From Viridibacterium curvum (GTDB lineage Bacteria; Pseudomonadota; Gammaproteobacteria; Burkholderiales; Rhodocyclaceae), in NCBI RefSeq assembly GCF_039544165.1, contig NZ_BAABLD010000011.1, positions 112,904-176,903 on the forward strand: a DNA stretch of 64,000 bases, read 5' to 3'. Within the stretch, counting starts at the first letter, position 1, and every line of letters begins with the position of its first letter. The notes below the pieces were generated by a model. That model saw only the letters and a list, made by a program, of their open reading frames with translations. It had not been told where the DNA came from and did no database searches. Below are positions 28,398 through 37,623 of this stretch, one piece after another. Position numbers and translations under genes: made by a program.

Positions 28398-29660
28398 TCA
28401 GGCGCGCGAAGTGGAAGGAGATTGAGCAAGGCCGCGATCACGCAGGATGTTTTCGGCAATCGGCCCGGAACGACGTGCGCTGCGCTCGCGTTCGAGTTCC
28501 TTGTTCACGATGTTCCAGTCGAGGTCGAGGAAGTGCAGCGATTCGAGCTGGTCATGCATGGCCAGGCGCAACATGCGATGCAGGGAAGCGCGCGTGATCG
28601 GCCGGCCACCGAGGCCCGCGACGACGGTGTAGACGCGGTGGTCAAGCCCGTCGAGCGCGAGACGCACATCGGTCGCGACGATGCCGCCAATGCCCACGGC
28701 GAGGCTCTTCTCCAGCACCACGATGCGCCGCGCATGAGACAGCGCACGGCGCACGGCCGCGATCGGGAAGGGGCGGAAACTGTTGATGCCCAGCACGCCG
28801 ATGCGCATGCCGTCGGCGCGCATCTCGTCGATCGTGTCCTTGATCGTGCCGAGCACCGAGCCCAGTGCGATCACCACGGTATCGGCGTCGTCCAGACAGT
28901 AGGGACGCACCAGCCCGCCGGCCTCACGGCCAAAGATGTCCTGGAAGTCCGACGCGATGCGCGGAATCAGATCCAGCGCCTGCATCTGCTTGGCATGCGC
29001 GAGGTAACGCACCTCCGAGAAGGCATCCGGGCCGACCATCGCTCCGATCGACACCGGGCTCGCCGGGTCGAGCACCTGGCGCGGCGAGTACGGCGGCAGG
29101 TAGGCATCGACCTGCTCCTGCGTGGGCACGTCGATGCGCTCGTAGGCGTGGGTGAGGATGAATCCGTCCATGCACACCATCACCGGCAGCGACAGCTCTT
29201 CGCCGAGCCTGAATGCCTGGATGTGCAGGTCGGCCGCTTCCTGGTTGGTTTCGGCGAACAGCTGGATCCAGCCGCAGTCGCGCTGGCTCATCGAGTCCGT
29301 GTGATCGTTCCAGATGTTGATGGGCGCCCCGATGGCACGGTTGGCCACCGTCATCACGATGGGCAGGCCCAGGCCGGAGGCGTTGTAGACCGCCTCGGCC
29401 ATGAACAGCAGGCCTTGCGAAGCCGTTGCCGTGTAGGTGCGCGCACCGGCCGCCGACGATCCGATACAGGCCGACATGGCGGCGAACTCGGATTCGACGT
29501 TGATGAATTCGCAGGTCTCGATATCCCCTGAGCGCACCATCTCGCCAAGGCCTTCGACGATGTGGGTTTGCGGTGAGATCGGGTAAGCGCAGATGACTTC
29601 GGGACGACAGAGGCCAACTGCTTCGGCAATGGCGTGCGAACCTTCTACCTGCTTAAGCAT
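28398..29660 (-). CDS. porA: 2-oxoacid:ferredoxin oxidoreductase, alpha subunit
   Basis: A 420-residue subunit from the ATG at 29660, which has AAGGAGG six bases upstream. The open frame to 29828 runs into porG and is rejected. The pyrimidine-binding domain has ICAYPISPQTHIVEGLGEMV and ESEFAAMSACIGSSAAGART. ATASQGLLFMAEAVYNASG corresponds to the SSQGL segment of PorA proteins. A C-terminal transketolase-like domain (IALGSVLGTIKDTIDEM, then LEKSLAVGIGG) follows. The start overlaps the end of porG by 8 bases, so the subunits are made in a fixed order. Confidence 0.88.
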   Translation of the reverse strand: MLKQVEGSHAIAEAVGLCRPEVICAYPISPQTHIVEGLGEMVRSGDIETCEFINVESEFAAMSACIGSSAAGARTYTATASQGLLFMAEAVYNASGLGLPIVMTVANRAIGAPINIWNDHTDSMSQRDCGWIQLFAETNQEAADLHIQAFRLGEELSLPVMVCMDGFILTHAYERIDVPTQEQVDAYLPPYSPRQVLDPASPVSIGAMVGPDAFSEVRYLAHAKQMQALDLIPRIASDFQDIFGREAGGLVRPYCLDDADTVVIALGSVLGTIKDTIDEMRADGMRIGVLGINSFRPFPIAAVRRALSHARRIVVLEKSLAVGIGGIVATDVRLALDGLDHRVYTVVAGLGGRPITRASLHRMLRLAMHDQLESLHFLDLDWNIVNKELERERSARRSGPIAENILRDRGLAQSPSTSRA

Positions 29661-30225
29661 GGCTGGCCTCCTTGAGGGTAAGTTCATAGGCTTCCGTGGC
29701 CGCGGCAATGTTTCCCTCGGCGACCTTGCCACTGAATTTGTCGCGAATGGCGGACGCCACCGACTCCAGCGAGATGAGCCCCGATGCGGCGGCAAATGCG
29801 CCCAGCAAGGGCACGTTGGGCACGGCACGGCCCACGTGCTTCAATGCCAGATCCGTCGCGGCAATCGCGACGAGGCGCTCCGGGCGCATGCGGCGGACGA
29901 GGTCTTCCAGACCCAGTTCCTCGAATGTGCGCTGCGTGTTGAGCACGACGTAGCCATCGCTCTTGAGGCCGGCGAAGACATCGACCTGATGCAGCAGCGT
30001 CGCGTCCTGGATGATCAGCGCGTCGGGCTGCATGATCGGCTCGCGCAGGCGGATCTCCTTGTCAGCGATGCGACAGAACGCGATGACCGGCGCACCGGTG
30101 CGCTCCGAACCAAAGCTGGGAAAGGCCTGGGCGTGGCGGCCTTCGAGAAAGGCCGCGATCGAGAGCATCTCGGCCCCCGTCACCACCCCCTGCCCGCCAC
30201 GGCCGTGAATGCGTACCTGGAACAT
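29653..30225 (-). CDS. porG: 2-oxoacid:ferredoxin oxidoreductase, gamma subunit
   Basis: A 190-residue subunit and first gene of the operon, with AGGAG eight bases before its ATG. Landmarks are the N-terminal IHGRGGQGVVTGAEML, FGSERTGAPVIAFCRI and VVLNTQRTFEELG. This domain binds CoA in CoA-dependent members; its presence as a separate subunit matches four-subunit pyruvate or phenylglyoxylate enzymes. It is divergent from moxR with 235 bases between, in which I see no clear promoter. Confidence 0.88.
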   Translation of the reverse strand: MFQVRIHGRGGQGVVTGAEMLSIAAFLEGRHAQAFPSFGSERTGAPVIAFCRIADKEIRLREPIMQPDALIIQDATLLHQVDVFAGLKSDGYVVLNTQRTFEELGLEDLVRRMRPERLVAIAATDLALKHVGRAVPNVPLLGAFAAASGLISLESVASAIRDKFSGKVAEGNIAAATEAYELTLKEASHA

Positions 30226-30460
30226 GGCTGTCTCCTGTTGAGCTTCCCCTGCGGGACACAGCGCGACAGTAGGGCCACAGTGGCGGATAGGTTCTGCTTA
30301 TGGTCAAGAAGCGCCGAGAATGCCGCCACACGTCCGACGCCACGCCGCGCGTCGTATCGACCGATAAAATCCGAAAACTTTATGTGCTGATCCCGGTCAA
30401 GCCTCAGTCAGCGCGCCTGCATGCCGTAGACATCACCAGTTTCCCTCACCCACCGACACG

Positions 30461-31414
30461 ATGAACGCACCCCTCACTCCTGCCATCAGCACTCCCGCTC
30501 AGGCCAGCGCGCTCGCCCACCGCATCCTCGACCAGCTCGGCCAGATCGTGCTCGGCAAGCCGCAGGTACTGCGCCTCGCCCTGACCTGCCTGCTGGCACG
30601 CGGCCATTTGCTCATCGAAGACCAGCCCGGCGTTGGCAAGACCACGCTGGCGCATGCGCTGGCTGTCGCACTGGGGCTGAAATTCCAGCGCGTGCAATTC
30701 ACGAGCGACCTGCTACCGGCAGATCTCATCGGCGTATCGATCTTCGATGCACGAGAGCAGTTGTTCCGCTTCCACCCCGGTCCGGTGTTCTCGCAGGTAC
30801 TGCTCGCTGACGAGATCAACCGCACGACGCCCAAGACACAGAGCGCGCTGCTGGAAGCCATGGAAGAGCACCAGGTCACCGTCGATGGCAAAGCACACGC
30901 GCTGCCCGATCCCTTCTTCGTCATCGCGACACAGAACCCCTCACACCAGATCGGCACCTTTCCGCTGCCGGAGTCGCAGCTCGACCGCTTTCTGATGCGC
31001 CTTTCGATCGGCCTGCCTGACGCCGTGGCTGAACGTGCGCTGCTTTCGGGGCAGGATCGGCGCGAAATGCTGCAGCAGCTGCCGGCGCAGACCGATCCGG
31101 CCAGCCTCAGCGCTCTGCAGGCCATTGCTGCGAGCATTCATGTCAGTGACCGCCTGCTCGACTACGTGCAGGCTCTGCTGACCGCCAGCCGCAGCATGAG
31201 CGGCGTTGCCCATGGCCTCTCGCCGCGCAGCGGCATCGGCCTGCTGGCTGCCGCGCGCGCCTGGGCGCTGCTGGCCGGGCGTGACCACGTGCTGCCCGAG
31301 GACGTACAAGCCGTACTGCCCAGCGTGGCGGGACATCGCCTGCACGGCGGCGGCACTGTAGGCGCCGGCGAAAGCCTGGTACGCAGCCTGATCGAAGCCG
31401 TCCACGTTGCCTGA
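30461..31414 (+). CDS. moxR: MoxR-type AAA+ ATPase
   Basis: A 317-residue ATPase and chaperone. Walker A is EDQPGVGKTTLAHALA, Walker B is LADEINRTTPKTQSALLEAMEE, and sensor 1 is IATQNPSHQIGTFPLPESQLDRF. The C-terminal lid has the SPRSGIGLLAAARAWALL segment typical of MoxR. It heads an operon with DUF58 and transglutaminase genes, the standard MoxR arrangement; such operons act on envelope-associated metal-binding or cell-wall proteins. It lies 10 bases before the DUF58 gene. Confidence 0.92.
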   Translation: MNAPLTPAISTPAQASALAHRILDQLGQIVLGKPQVLRLALTCLLARGHLLIEDQPGVGKTTLAHALAVALGLKFQRVQFTSDLLPADLIGVSIFDAREQLFRFHPGPVFSQVLLADEINRTTPKTQSALLEAMEEHQVTVDGKAHALPDPFFVIATQNPSHQIGTFPLPESQLDRFLMRLSIGLPDAVAERALLSGQDRREMLQQLPAQTDPASLSALQAIAASIHVSDRLLDYVQALLTASRSMSGVAHGLSPRSGIGLLAAARAWALLAGRDHVLPEDVQAVLPSVAGHRLHGGGTVGAGESLVRSLIEAVHVA

Positions 31415-31423
31415 TCCCACTAC

Positions 31424-32416
31424 ATGCTGAGCGCTCCCCTGCGTTCGCTCCGCCAGCAGATGCGTCGCTGGATGCAGCGCGTCGCCGGCCCCGAACCGCA
31501 ACCCATCCTGCTGCCGCAACGGCGTGTCTATGTGCTGCCCACGGCGGCCGGGTTGGGCGTGCTCCTCATGCTGTGCCTGATGCTGCTGGCGGCGGTGAAC
31601 TACAACCTGTCACTGGCCTACGCCTTCACCTTTCTCATCGCCGGCAGCGGCGTTGCCCACATCCTCGCCACCTGGCGCAATCTGGTCGGCCTGCGCATCG
31701 CAGTGCAGGCCGATGGCGAATGCTTCGCCGGCGATAGTGCACGTTTCCGTGTCACGCTGGATAGTCCGCGCCCCGGCGACAGGCATGCCATACACATACT
31801 CGACGAGAGCGGCTCACCCATGCTGGAAGCCGACGATATCAGCCATGCTGCACGCCACGACGCCCTGCAAAGGCCAGCAGGCAAGCGCGGCCTCATGCCG
31901 ATTGGCCGGCTCACGCTTGAGACCCGTTACCCGCTGGGTTGGGTGCGGGCCTGGAGCTACATCGAGCCGGATGCACGGACTCTGGTCTACCCCAGACCCG
32001 CCGGGGACCTGCCACGCAGCGATGCACGCAGCTCACGCGGGACGCAGGAGCAAACACTGATCGGTGGGGGCGAAGAGGAGTTCGCAGGCTTGCGCGAACG
32101 CCGACCGAGCGATCCCCCCTCGCGCATCGCATGGCGACGCACGGCACGCGATGGCGAACTGCTGGTGAAGGATTTCCATGCCCTGGCAGCTGAAGAAGGT
32201 CTCATCGACTGGCATGCCCTGCCTGCATGGATGGACACCGAAGCACGCCTCTCCCAGCTCACCCAATGGCTACTGCAGGCACAGACCCAGCATGCACGCC
32301 TGACGCTGCGCCTGCCCGACGGCACGCTGGGCCCGGACAACTCGCCACAGCACTATCGAGCCTGCCTGGCTCGCCTCGCCCTGTTCGGCCTTGATGACGC
32401 AGGGGCTGCGCGATGA
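31424..32416 (+). CDS. DUF58 family membrane protein
   Basis: A 330-residue protein with two membrane helices near the N-terminus (about 36-58 and 62-80). A large soluble domain includes the DUF58 core GGEEEFAGLRERRPSDPPSRIAW, described here as the arginine-rich segment at about residues 212-235, followed by a vWA-like end. The conserved partner of MoxR ATPases. Its stop codon overlaps the next start (ATGA), so it is translated together with the transglutaminase gene. Confidence 0.88.
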   Translation: MLSAPLRSLRQQMRRWMQRVAGPEPQPILLPQRRVYVLPTAAGLGVLLMLCLMLLAAVNYNLSLAYAFTFLIAGSGVAHILATWRNLVGLRIAVQADGECFAGDSARFRVTLDSPRPGDRHAIHILDESGSPMLEADDISHAARHDALQRPAGKRGLMPIGRLTLETRYPLGWVRAWSYIEPDARTLVYPRPAGDLPRSDARSSRGTQEQTLIGGGEEEFAGLRERRPSDPPSRIAWRRTARDGELLVKDFHALAAEEGLIDWHALPAWMDTEARLSQLTQWLLQAQTQHARLTLRLPDGTLGPDNSPQHYRACLARLALFGLDDAGAAR

Positions 32417-34368
32417 CCGCCGCCACGCCTACGCCGCGCATACCGCGCCGCCTCGCCCTGCAGCTGTGCGTGCTATGCGCCGTCTGCCTGTGGCCCTACG
32501 TCCTCTTCCAGCCCTGGTTCCTGAGTACCGTGTCCGCCTTGCTGCTGGTCTGGCGTGTGGTGCTGGCCTGGCAAGACCGGCCGGCCCCACCACAATGGCT
32601 GACGCTGCTCTTCGGCATCGGCTGCGCCGCCCTGGTGTTCTACGCGTATGGCATTCCTGTCGGCCGCCAGCCGGGGCTGTCGGCACTGTGTCTGCTCATG
32701 CCGCTCAAGTTGCTCGAAACACGCCGCATGCGCGACGTTCGTGCCACGCTACTGCTGGCTTTCTTCCTGGTCGTCGGCATGTTCGCGCACGAGCAGTCGG
32801 CACTCATCGCTGCGGCTGCGGCGCTGGCCACACTGACCTCGCTGACCGTCGCTGCGCTGGCGCAACGGCCACGCGCTTCCGTGCGCTCGGCAGTCAAAGT
32901 TGCGGCCGGCCTGCTGGGCATGGGCATCCCTCTGATGCTTGTACTGTTCTTCCTGTTCCCGCGCATCGACGGCCCCCTGTGGGGCATGCCACTCGACGCC
33001 TACAAAACGACAGGCTTGTCGAACCGTATGCGACCCGGCAGCATCAGCCAGCTTATCCAGTCCGGCGAGATTGCGTTTCGCGCCGCATTCAACGGCAAGG
33101 TTCCCGCCCCCTCGGAACGCTATTGGCGCGGCCCCGTGCTGACGCATTACGACGGCAGCGAGTGGTTGCCACAGACCCTGCCACGCGAAAACGAACAGTT
33201 CGCCGACACCGGGCGCGAATGGCAATACACGGTTACGCTGGAGCCGCACAACCTGCGGTGGTTGCTGGCGCTCGACTACCCGGTCGACAGCAATGTGAGC
33301 AACACGCGCACCGACAATTCGCTGATATCGCGCGAACCCATACGACAGCGCATCCGTTACAGCGTCACCTCCCGCCCTGACCTGCAGATCGGCATCGACG
33401 AAGACATGGCGACACGACGCATCGCCATGTGGCTGCCACGCAACTTCGATCCGCGCACGCTGGCCGAGGGGCGCCGCATTGCCAGCGAGTACAAGGACGA
33501 CATCACGCGCATGCAGGCCGCTCTGCAGTTCATGCGTGATCGGCGCCTGCAATACACGCTGGATCCGCCTCCGCTGGGACGTAACAGCGTCGACGACTTC
33601 CTGTTCGTGACCGGACGCGGATTCTGCGAACACTTTTCGTCCGCCTTCGTCGTGCTGATGCGCGCAGCCGGGGTACCCGCACGCGTCGTCACCGGCTACC
33701 AGGGGGGCGAGATCAATCCTATCGACGGAACACTGGTCGTACGCCAGTCCGATGCGCACGCCTGGGCCGAGGTGTGGCTGCAGGGGCGTGGCTGGCGACG
33801 TATCGATCCGACCGCGGCCAGCTTCCCGCAACGCATCGACGAGAACGGCCTGCAAGCCAGCCTGCCCCCGGGCGAGACCCTCTCCGTCCCCTTCGTCGTG
33901 CGCACCGACCTCGCCTGGCTTCGTGACCTGCGTTACCGCTGGGAGGCCGTGGGCAACGCGTGGAACCAGTGGGTGCTGGGCTACAACGCACAGCGTCAGG
34001 CCGAGCTGTTCAAACGCCTGGGCCTGCCCGATGCCGACTGGCGCACTCTCGTCAGTCTGATGGCCGTTGCCGGAGGGCTCTGGCTGGGTTGGCTGGGCTG
34101 GCGCTACCGCGCCCGGCGTCCGCAACGCGATGCGCTCGACAAGCTCTGGCAAGGCTTCTGCCAACGTCTTGCTCGTGCTGGCGTGCCTCGCCTCGACTGG
34201 GAAGGCGCACAGGACTACATCCGTCGTGCCAGCACGCACTGGCCAGCACAAGCTGATACCCTGCAAGGCATTGCCGACCACTACACGCGCATGCGTTACG
34301 GCCCCGGCATCCCTGATGCAGAACGCATGCAGCAACTCCGACAACTCATCGACCGATTCCGTCCATGA
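32413..34368 (+). CDS. tgpA: TgpA-like membrane transglutaminase (DUF3488/DUF4129)
   Basis: A 651-residue membrane protein. Six or so N-terminal helices (about 14-185, DUF3488), a periplasmic transglutaminase-like domain (about 300-490), another helix (about 551-568) and a cytoplasmic DUF4129 tail. The catalytic triad is in GFCEHFSSAFV (Cys), SDAHAWAEVW (His) and RRIDPTAA (Asp). TgpA of Pseudomonas aeruginosa is essential, and related proteins act on the cell envelope. The gene overlaps both neighbours by 4 bases. Confidence 0.9.
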   Translation: MTAATPTPRIPRRLALQLCVLCAVCLWPYVLFQPWFLSTVSALLLVWRVVLAWQDRPAPPQWLTLLFGIGCAALVFYAYGIPVGRQPGLSALCLLMPLKLLETRRMRDVRATLLLAFFLVVGMFAHEQSALIAAAAALATLTSLTVAALAQRPRASVRSAVKVAAGLLGMGIPLMLVLFFLFPRIDGPLWGMPLDAYKTTGLSNRMRPGSISQLIQSGEIAFRAAFNGKVPAPSERYWRGPVLTHYDGSEWLPQTLPRENEQFADTGREWQYTVTLEPHNLRWLLALDYPVDSNVSNTRTDNSLISREPIRQRIRYSVTSRPDLQIGIDEDMATRRIAMWLPRNFDPRTLAEGRRIASEYKDDITRMQAALQFMRDRRLQYTLDPPPLGRNSVDDFLFVTGRGFCEHFSSAFVVLMRAAGVPARVVTGYQGGEINPIDGTLVVRQSDAHAWAEVWLQGRGWRRIDPTAASFPQRIDENGLQASLPPGETLSVPFVVRTDLAWLRDLRYRWEAVGNAWNQWVLGYNAQRQAELFKRLGLPDADWRTLVSLMAVAGGLWLGWLGWRYRARRPQRDALDKLWQGFCQRLARAGVPRLDWEGAQDYIRRASTHWPAQADTLQGIADHYTRMRYGPGIPDAERMQQLRQLIDRFRP

Positions 34369-35561
34369 TCACACGCCCCCAGTTGCGCTACCTCACACTC
34401 AGCCTCGCCCTGCTGCCCGCAGCGAGCATGGCCCAGAACATCCCTCAGACTATCCCCATGGCTCCCGCGACAGACGCGAGCGCCGCCGCTCCAACCGCAA
34501 TCTCCCCCGCAGCCAGCAGTGCGGCGGCGGCCTCTGCACCCCTCTCAACACCGGCAGCCGCACCGATCAGCACCACACCTGCAACCGGCTACCTCGCCCG
34601 TCGAGAGGTGCAGGACTTCGTGGCCAACCTCACCCAGCGCCTCGGCGTACCGCGCGCCACAGTCGAACAGGCGCTCGCCGAAGCGCAGCCCACGCCGCAA
34701 GTCATCGAGCTCATCAAGCCCCCAGCCAATCCTCTCGTGCGCAGCTGGCAGCGCTACCGCGCGCGCTTCCTCGACAACGCCCGCATCAGCGGCGGTCAGG
34801 CTTTCATGCGCGAACACGCCGAAGCACTCGCCACTGCGGAAACGGCTTACGGCGTACCCAAGGAAATCATCACTGCCATCATCGGCGTGGAGACGGTCTA
34901 CGGTCGCAACACCGGCAACTTCCGTGCGCTCGATGCGCTGACCACCCTGGCCTTCGACTATCCACCGCGTGCTGAACTGTTCCGCAAGGAGCTCGAAGCG
35001 CTATTCCTGCTGGCTCACGAACGCAAGGAAGACGTGCGCAGCTACAAGGGCTCCTACGCAGGCGCCATCGGCCTGCCGCAGTTCCTGCCCAGCAGCATCC
35101 GCGCCTTCGCGACCGACTTCGACGGTGACGGCCACATCGACCTGCGTGGCAGCCCACGCGACGCCATCGGCAGCGTCGCCCGCTACCTTGCCGAGAACGG
35201 CTGGAAGCAAGGCGAACGCATCGCTATTCCTGCAAAGCTCGGTGAGCGTACCGACCTCGACAAGCTGCTCGCCGCCGGCTTCATCCCCAGCCTCGGCACC
35301 GAACAGCTGAGCCAGAGCGGCGTCAGCAGCAGCCTCGGCGCCAACGAAAAGGCCACGCTGATCGACCTCGTCACGCCAGGCGAAGCCACCGAATACTGGC
35401 TGGGGCTGCAGAATTTCTACGTCATCACGCGTTACAACAAATCGAGCTTCTACGCGATGGCGGTGAAGGATCTGGCAGAAGCTTTCAGCCAACCAGCCGT
35501 TGTCAACAAGCAGCCACGTCGCAAAACTGCTTCTGCACTTCGCAAGCCAAGACGGCGCTGA
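34365..35561 (+). CDS. mltB: Lytic murein transglycosylase B (MltB family)
   Basis: A 398-residue periplasmic enzyme that cleaves peptidoglycan glycan strands with formation of 1,6-anhydro ends. The signal peptide ends near MAQN, and a low-complexity Ala/Pro/Ser linker occupies about 27-75. The catalytic domain has the acid in AIIGVETVYGRNTGNF, then KGSYAGAIGLPQFLPSSIRAFA and DFDGDGHIDLRGS. There is no lipobox, so it is a soluble form. It is unusual in being translationally coupled (ATGA) to a TgpA-type gene, suggesting that the whole operon remodels cell wall. Confidence 0.93.
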   Translation: MITRPQLRYLTLSLALLPAASMAQNIPQTIPMAPATDASAAAPTAISPAASSAAAASAPLSTPAAAPISTTPATGYLARREVQDFVANLTQRLGVPRATVEQALAEAQPTPQVIELIKPPANPLVRSWQRYRARFLDNARISGGQAFMREHAEALATAETAYGVPKEIITAIIGVETVYGRNTGNFRALDALTTLAFDYPPRAELFRKELEALFLLAHERKEDVRSYKGSYAGAIGLPQFLPSSIRAFATDFDGDGHIDLRGSPRDAIGSVARYLAENGWKQGERIAIPAKLGERTDLDKLLAAGFIPSLGTEQLSQSGVSSSLGANEKATLIDLVTPGEATEYWLGLQNFYVITRYNKSSFYAMAVKDLAEAFSQPAVVNKQPRRKTASALRKPRRR

Positions 35562-36124
35562 TGGTCGAAGCAAGTCGTTCGATACGCCGCCGAGCGATCC
35601 TGCCAACATCGCTGCTCATCGCGCTTGTGGGACTACTGACTTACGCAGCGTCGGGCGCCCCCTATCAGCTGCGCTTTGCATTCGCCCCACTCAACTACTG
35701 GATAGTGGCCGGCATGACAGTGGCGCTGCCCGCATTGCTGCTATGGCTAGCTTGGCTGATCCCGGGGAAAAAGCCGAGACTTTCCGGTATCGCCCTTGCA
35801 TGCCTCGTCGCCCTGCCCTGCGTGGTCTTTGCCTTGCTGGCGCTGATGGTCAGTCCGGATCTGACCGGCAAGGATCAAAGTTTTGAACTGATCAGCGAAA
35901 CACAGGCCAACGGTACCCACTATCGGCTCTACCGCAGCGACTGTGGCGCTACGTGCGACACGGGATTGGTCTTGCGTCAGGAACTTGATTTGTCCGGGGG
36001 GCTTCGGATCGTCAAGAAGGTGTGGGCGCAATATCACGCACATGAAGGCACCGTCCAGACATCAGGGGCTGTCGTGCAAGTGGTCGATAGCGACGGGATT
36101 CTCGCAAGTCTGCCCACGCGATGA
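35561..36124 (+). CDS. Small membrane protein of unknown function
   Basis: A 187-residue protein starting within the mltB stop (TGATG). Three membrane helices (about 13-31, 45-66, 74-99) are followed by a soluble domain (100-187) with two close cysteines (SDCGATCDTG) that could form a disulfide and a beta-rich remainder. I do not recognise a family. It closes the moxR operon and is followed by a strong terminator. A link to envelope homeostasis is by context only. Confidence 0.7.
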   Translation: MVEASRSIRRRAILPTSLLIALVGLLTYAASGAPYQLRFAFAPLNYWIVAGMTVALPALLLWLAWLIPGKKPRLSGIALACLVALPCVVFALLALMVSPDLTGKDQSFELISETQANGTHYRLYRSDCGATCDTGLVLRQELDLSGGLRIVKKVWAQYHAHEGTVQTSGAVVQVVDSDGILASLPTR

Positions 36125-36140
36125 GCTTCATGCCAAAGCC

Positions 36141-36176
36141 ATAAAACAATGCCCGCAATTGCGGGCATTGTTTTAT
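36141..36176. terminator. Bidirectional intrinsic terminator
   Basis: A perfect 36-base palindrome (GCCCGCAATTGCGGGC core, AT-rich outer arms) between the end of the moxR operon and glmM, able to end transcription from both sides. Confidence 0.9.
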
Positions 36177-36197
36177 CTGTTACTCGGCCACTCTCAC

Positions 36198-37550
36198 TTA
36201 TGCGAAAGCCTTTTCCACCGTGTCAGCAATGCTGCGTGCGAGACGCTCCACCTTCTCGCCATCGCTGCCCTCGACCATCACACGCAACAACGGCTCGGTA
36301 CCCGAGGGACGCAGCAGCACGCGGCCGCTGTCCGCCAGTTCGGCTTCGGCCTGCTCACGCGCCGTGCGGATGGCGACATTGCTTGCCCAGTCAAAACCAG
36401 CAGGCATGCGCACGTTGATGAGACGCTGCGGATAGAAAACGAGATCTTCGCAAGCCTGTGCAAGCGTCTGGCCAGTCTGGCGCAGGGAAGCGAGTACCTG
36501 CAGTGCAGAGATGATGCCGTCTCCGGTTGTATGACGATCGAGGCAGATGATGTGGCCGGAGTTTTCTCCACCGAGGTTGATGCCCTGAGCGCTCATCATC
36601 TCCAGCACATAACGATCACCCACTTTGGCGCGATGGAATGCGGCACCGAGACGACGGATCGCATGTTCAAAGCCCAGATTGCTCATCAGTGTACCCACCA
36701 CACCATCGAGCTTGCCCTGTGCATGCAACGCCTTGGCAATCACGTAGAGCAGCTTGTCGCCGTCGTACACCTCACCATTGGCATCGCACATCATCACACG
36801 GTCGGCATCGCCGTCGAGCGAGATACCCAGATCGGCACCACTCTTCAGCACGGCTGCACTGAGATTGGACGGCACGGTAGCGCCAACGCCATCGTTGATA
36901 TTGCGGCCGTTCGGCTCCACACCCACGGGCACAACGTCAGCACCCAACTCATGGAAGACCTTTGGCGCAATGTTGTAAGCGGCGCCGTTGGCGCAATCGA
37001 GCGCGATCTTCAGGCCACGCAAGTCGAGATCGTTGGGGAAGGTGCTCTTGCAGAACTCGATATAGCGACCTGCTGCATCGTCGATGCGCTTTGCACGGCC
37101 CAGATCAGCGGAGTCGGCGCAGCCCATGGGCTCGTCCAGGTAGGCCTCGATCTGCAGCTCGACCGCGTCGGGCAGCTTTGTACCTCCGGCCGAGAAAAAC
37201 TTGATGCCGTTATCGTAGTAAGGATTGTGCGAGGCGGAGATCACCACACCGGCCTGCAGGCGCAAGGCACGCGTGAGGTAGGCCACGGCCGGCGTCGGAA
37301 TCGGGCCGGCGAGGATGACGTCGACACCCGCCGCAGCGAAGCCGGCTTCCAGCGCGGCTTCGAGCATGTAGCCCGAGATGCGTGTGTCCTTGCCGATGAG
37401 TACGCCAGGGTGGTCGCCGGGGCGCAACGTCTTGCCCGCAACGAGGGCCTTGCCGGCGGCGTAGCCGAGGCGCATGACGAAATCGGGGGTGATCGGCGCT
37501 TCACCTACACGTCCGCGCACGCCATCGGTGCCGAAGTATTTACGGGCCAT
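36198..37550 (-). CDS. glmM: Phosphoglucosamine mutase
   Basis: Converts glucosamine-6-phosphate to glucosamine-1-phosphate for UDP-GlcNAc and so for peptidoglycan and LPS. It has 450 residues from the ATG at 37550 (MARKYFGTDGVRG), with GGAG six bases upstream. The phosphoserine loop is ISASHNPYYDNGIKFF (Ser about 107). The Mg site is LDGDADRVMM, the sugar-binding GGENSGHI follows, and the phosphate-binding RPSGTEPLLRVMVEG is near the C-terminus. It lies 73 bases after folP; the folP-glmM order is widely conserved. Confidence 0.97.
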   Translation of the reverse strand: MARKYFGTDGVRGRVGEAPITPDFVMRLGYAAGKALVAGKTLRPGDHPGVLIGKDTRISGYMLEAALEAGFAAAGVDVILAGPIPTPAVAYLTRALRLQAGVVISASHNPYYDNGIKFFSAGGTKLPDAVELQIEAYLDEPMGCADSADLGRAKRIDDAAGRYIEFCKSTFPNDLDLRGLKIALDCANGAAYNIAPKVFHELGADVVPVGVEPNGRNINDGVGATVPSNLSAAVLKSGADLGISLDGDADRVMMCDANGEVYDGDKLLYVIAKALHAQGKLDGVVGTLMSNLGFEHAIRRLGAAFHRAKVGDRYVLEMMSAQGINLGGENSGHIICLDRHTTGDGIISALQVLASLRQTGQTLAQACEDLVFYPQRLINVRMPAGFDWASNVAIRTAREQAEAELADSGRVLLRPSGTEPLLRVMVEGSDGEKVERLARSIADTVEKAFA

Positions 37551-37623
37551 TACTTGCTCCTTCATTGTTGTTCGTTGCGGTGTGCGCATGTTGCCAACCG
37601 CGCCCACACGGTGATGTCTGATT

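Noticed and set aside
32391..33380. 329-codon plus-strand frame overlapping the transglutaminase gene
   Set aside because: Same strand, other frame, Arg/Ala/His-rich with no signature; tgpA in the main frame has an intact catalytic triad.
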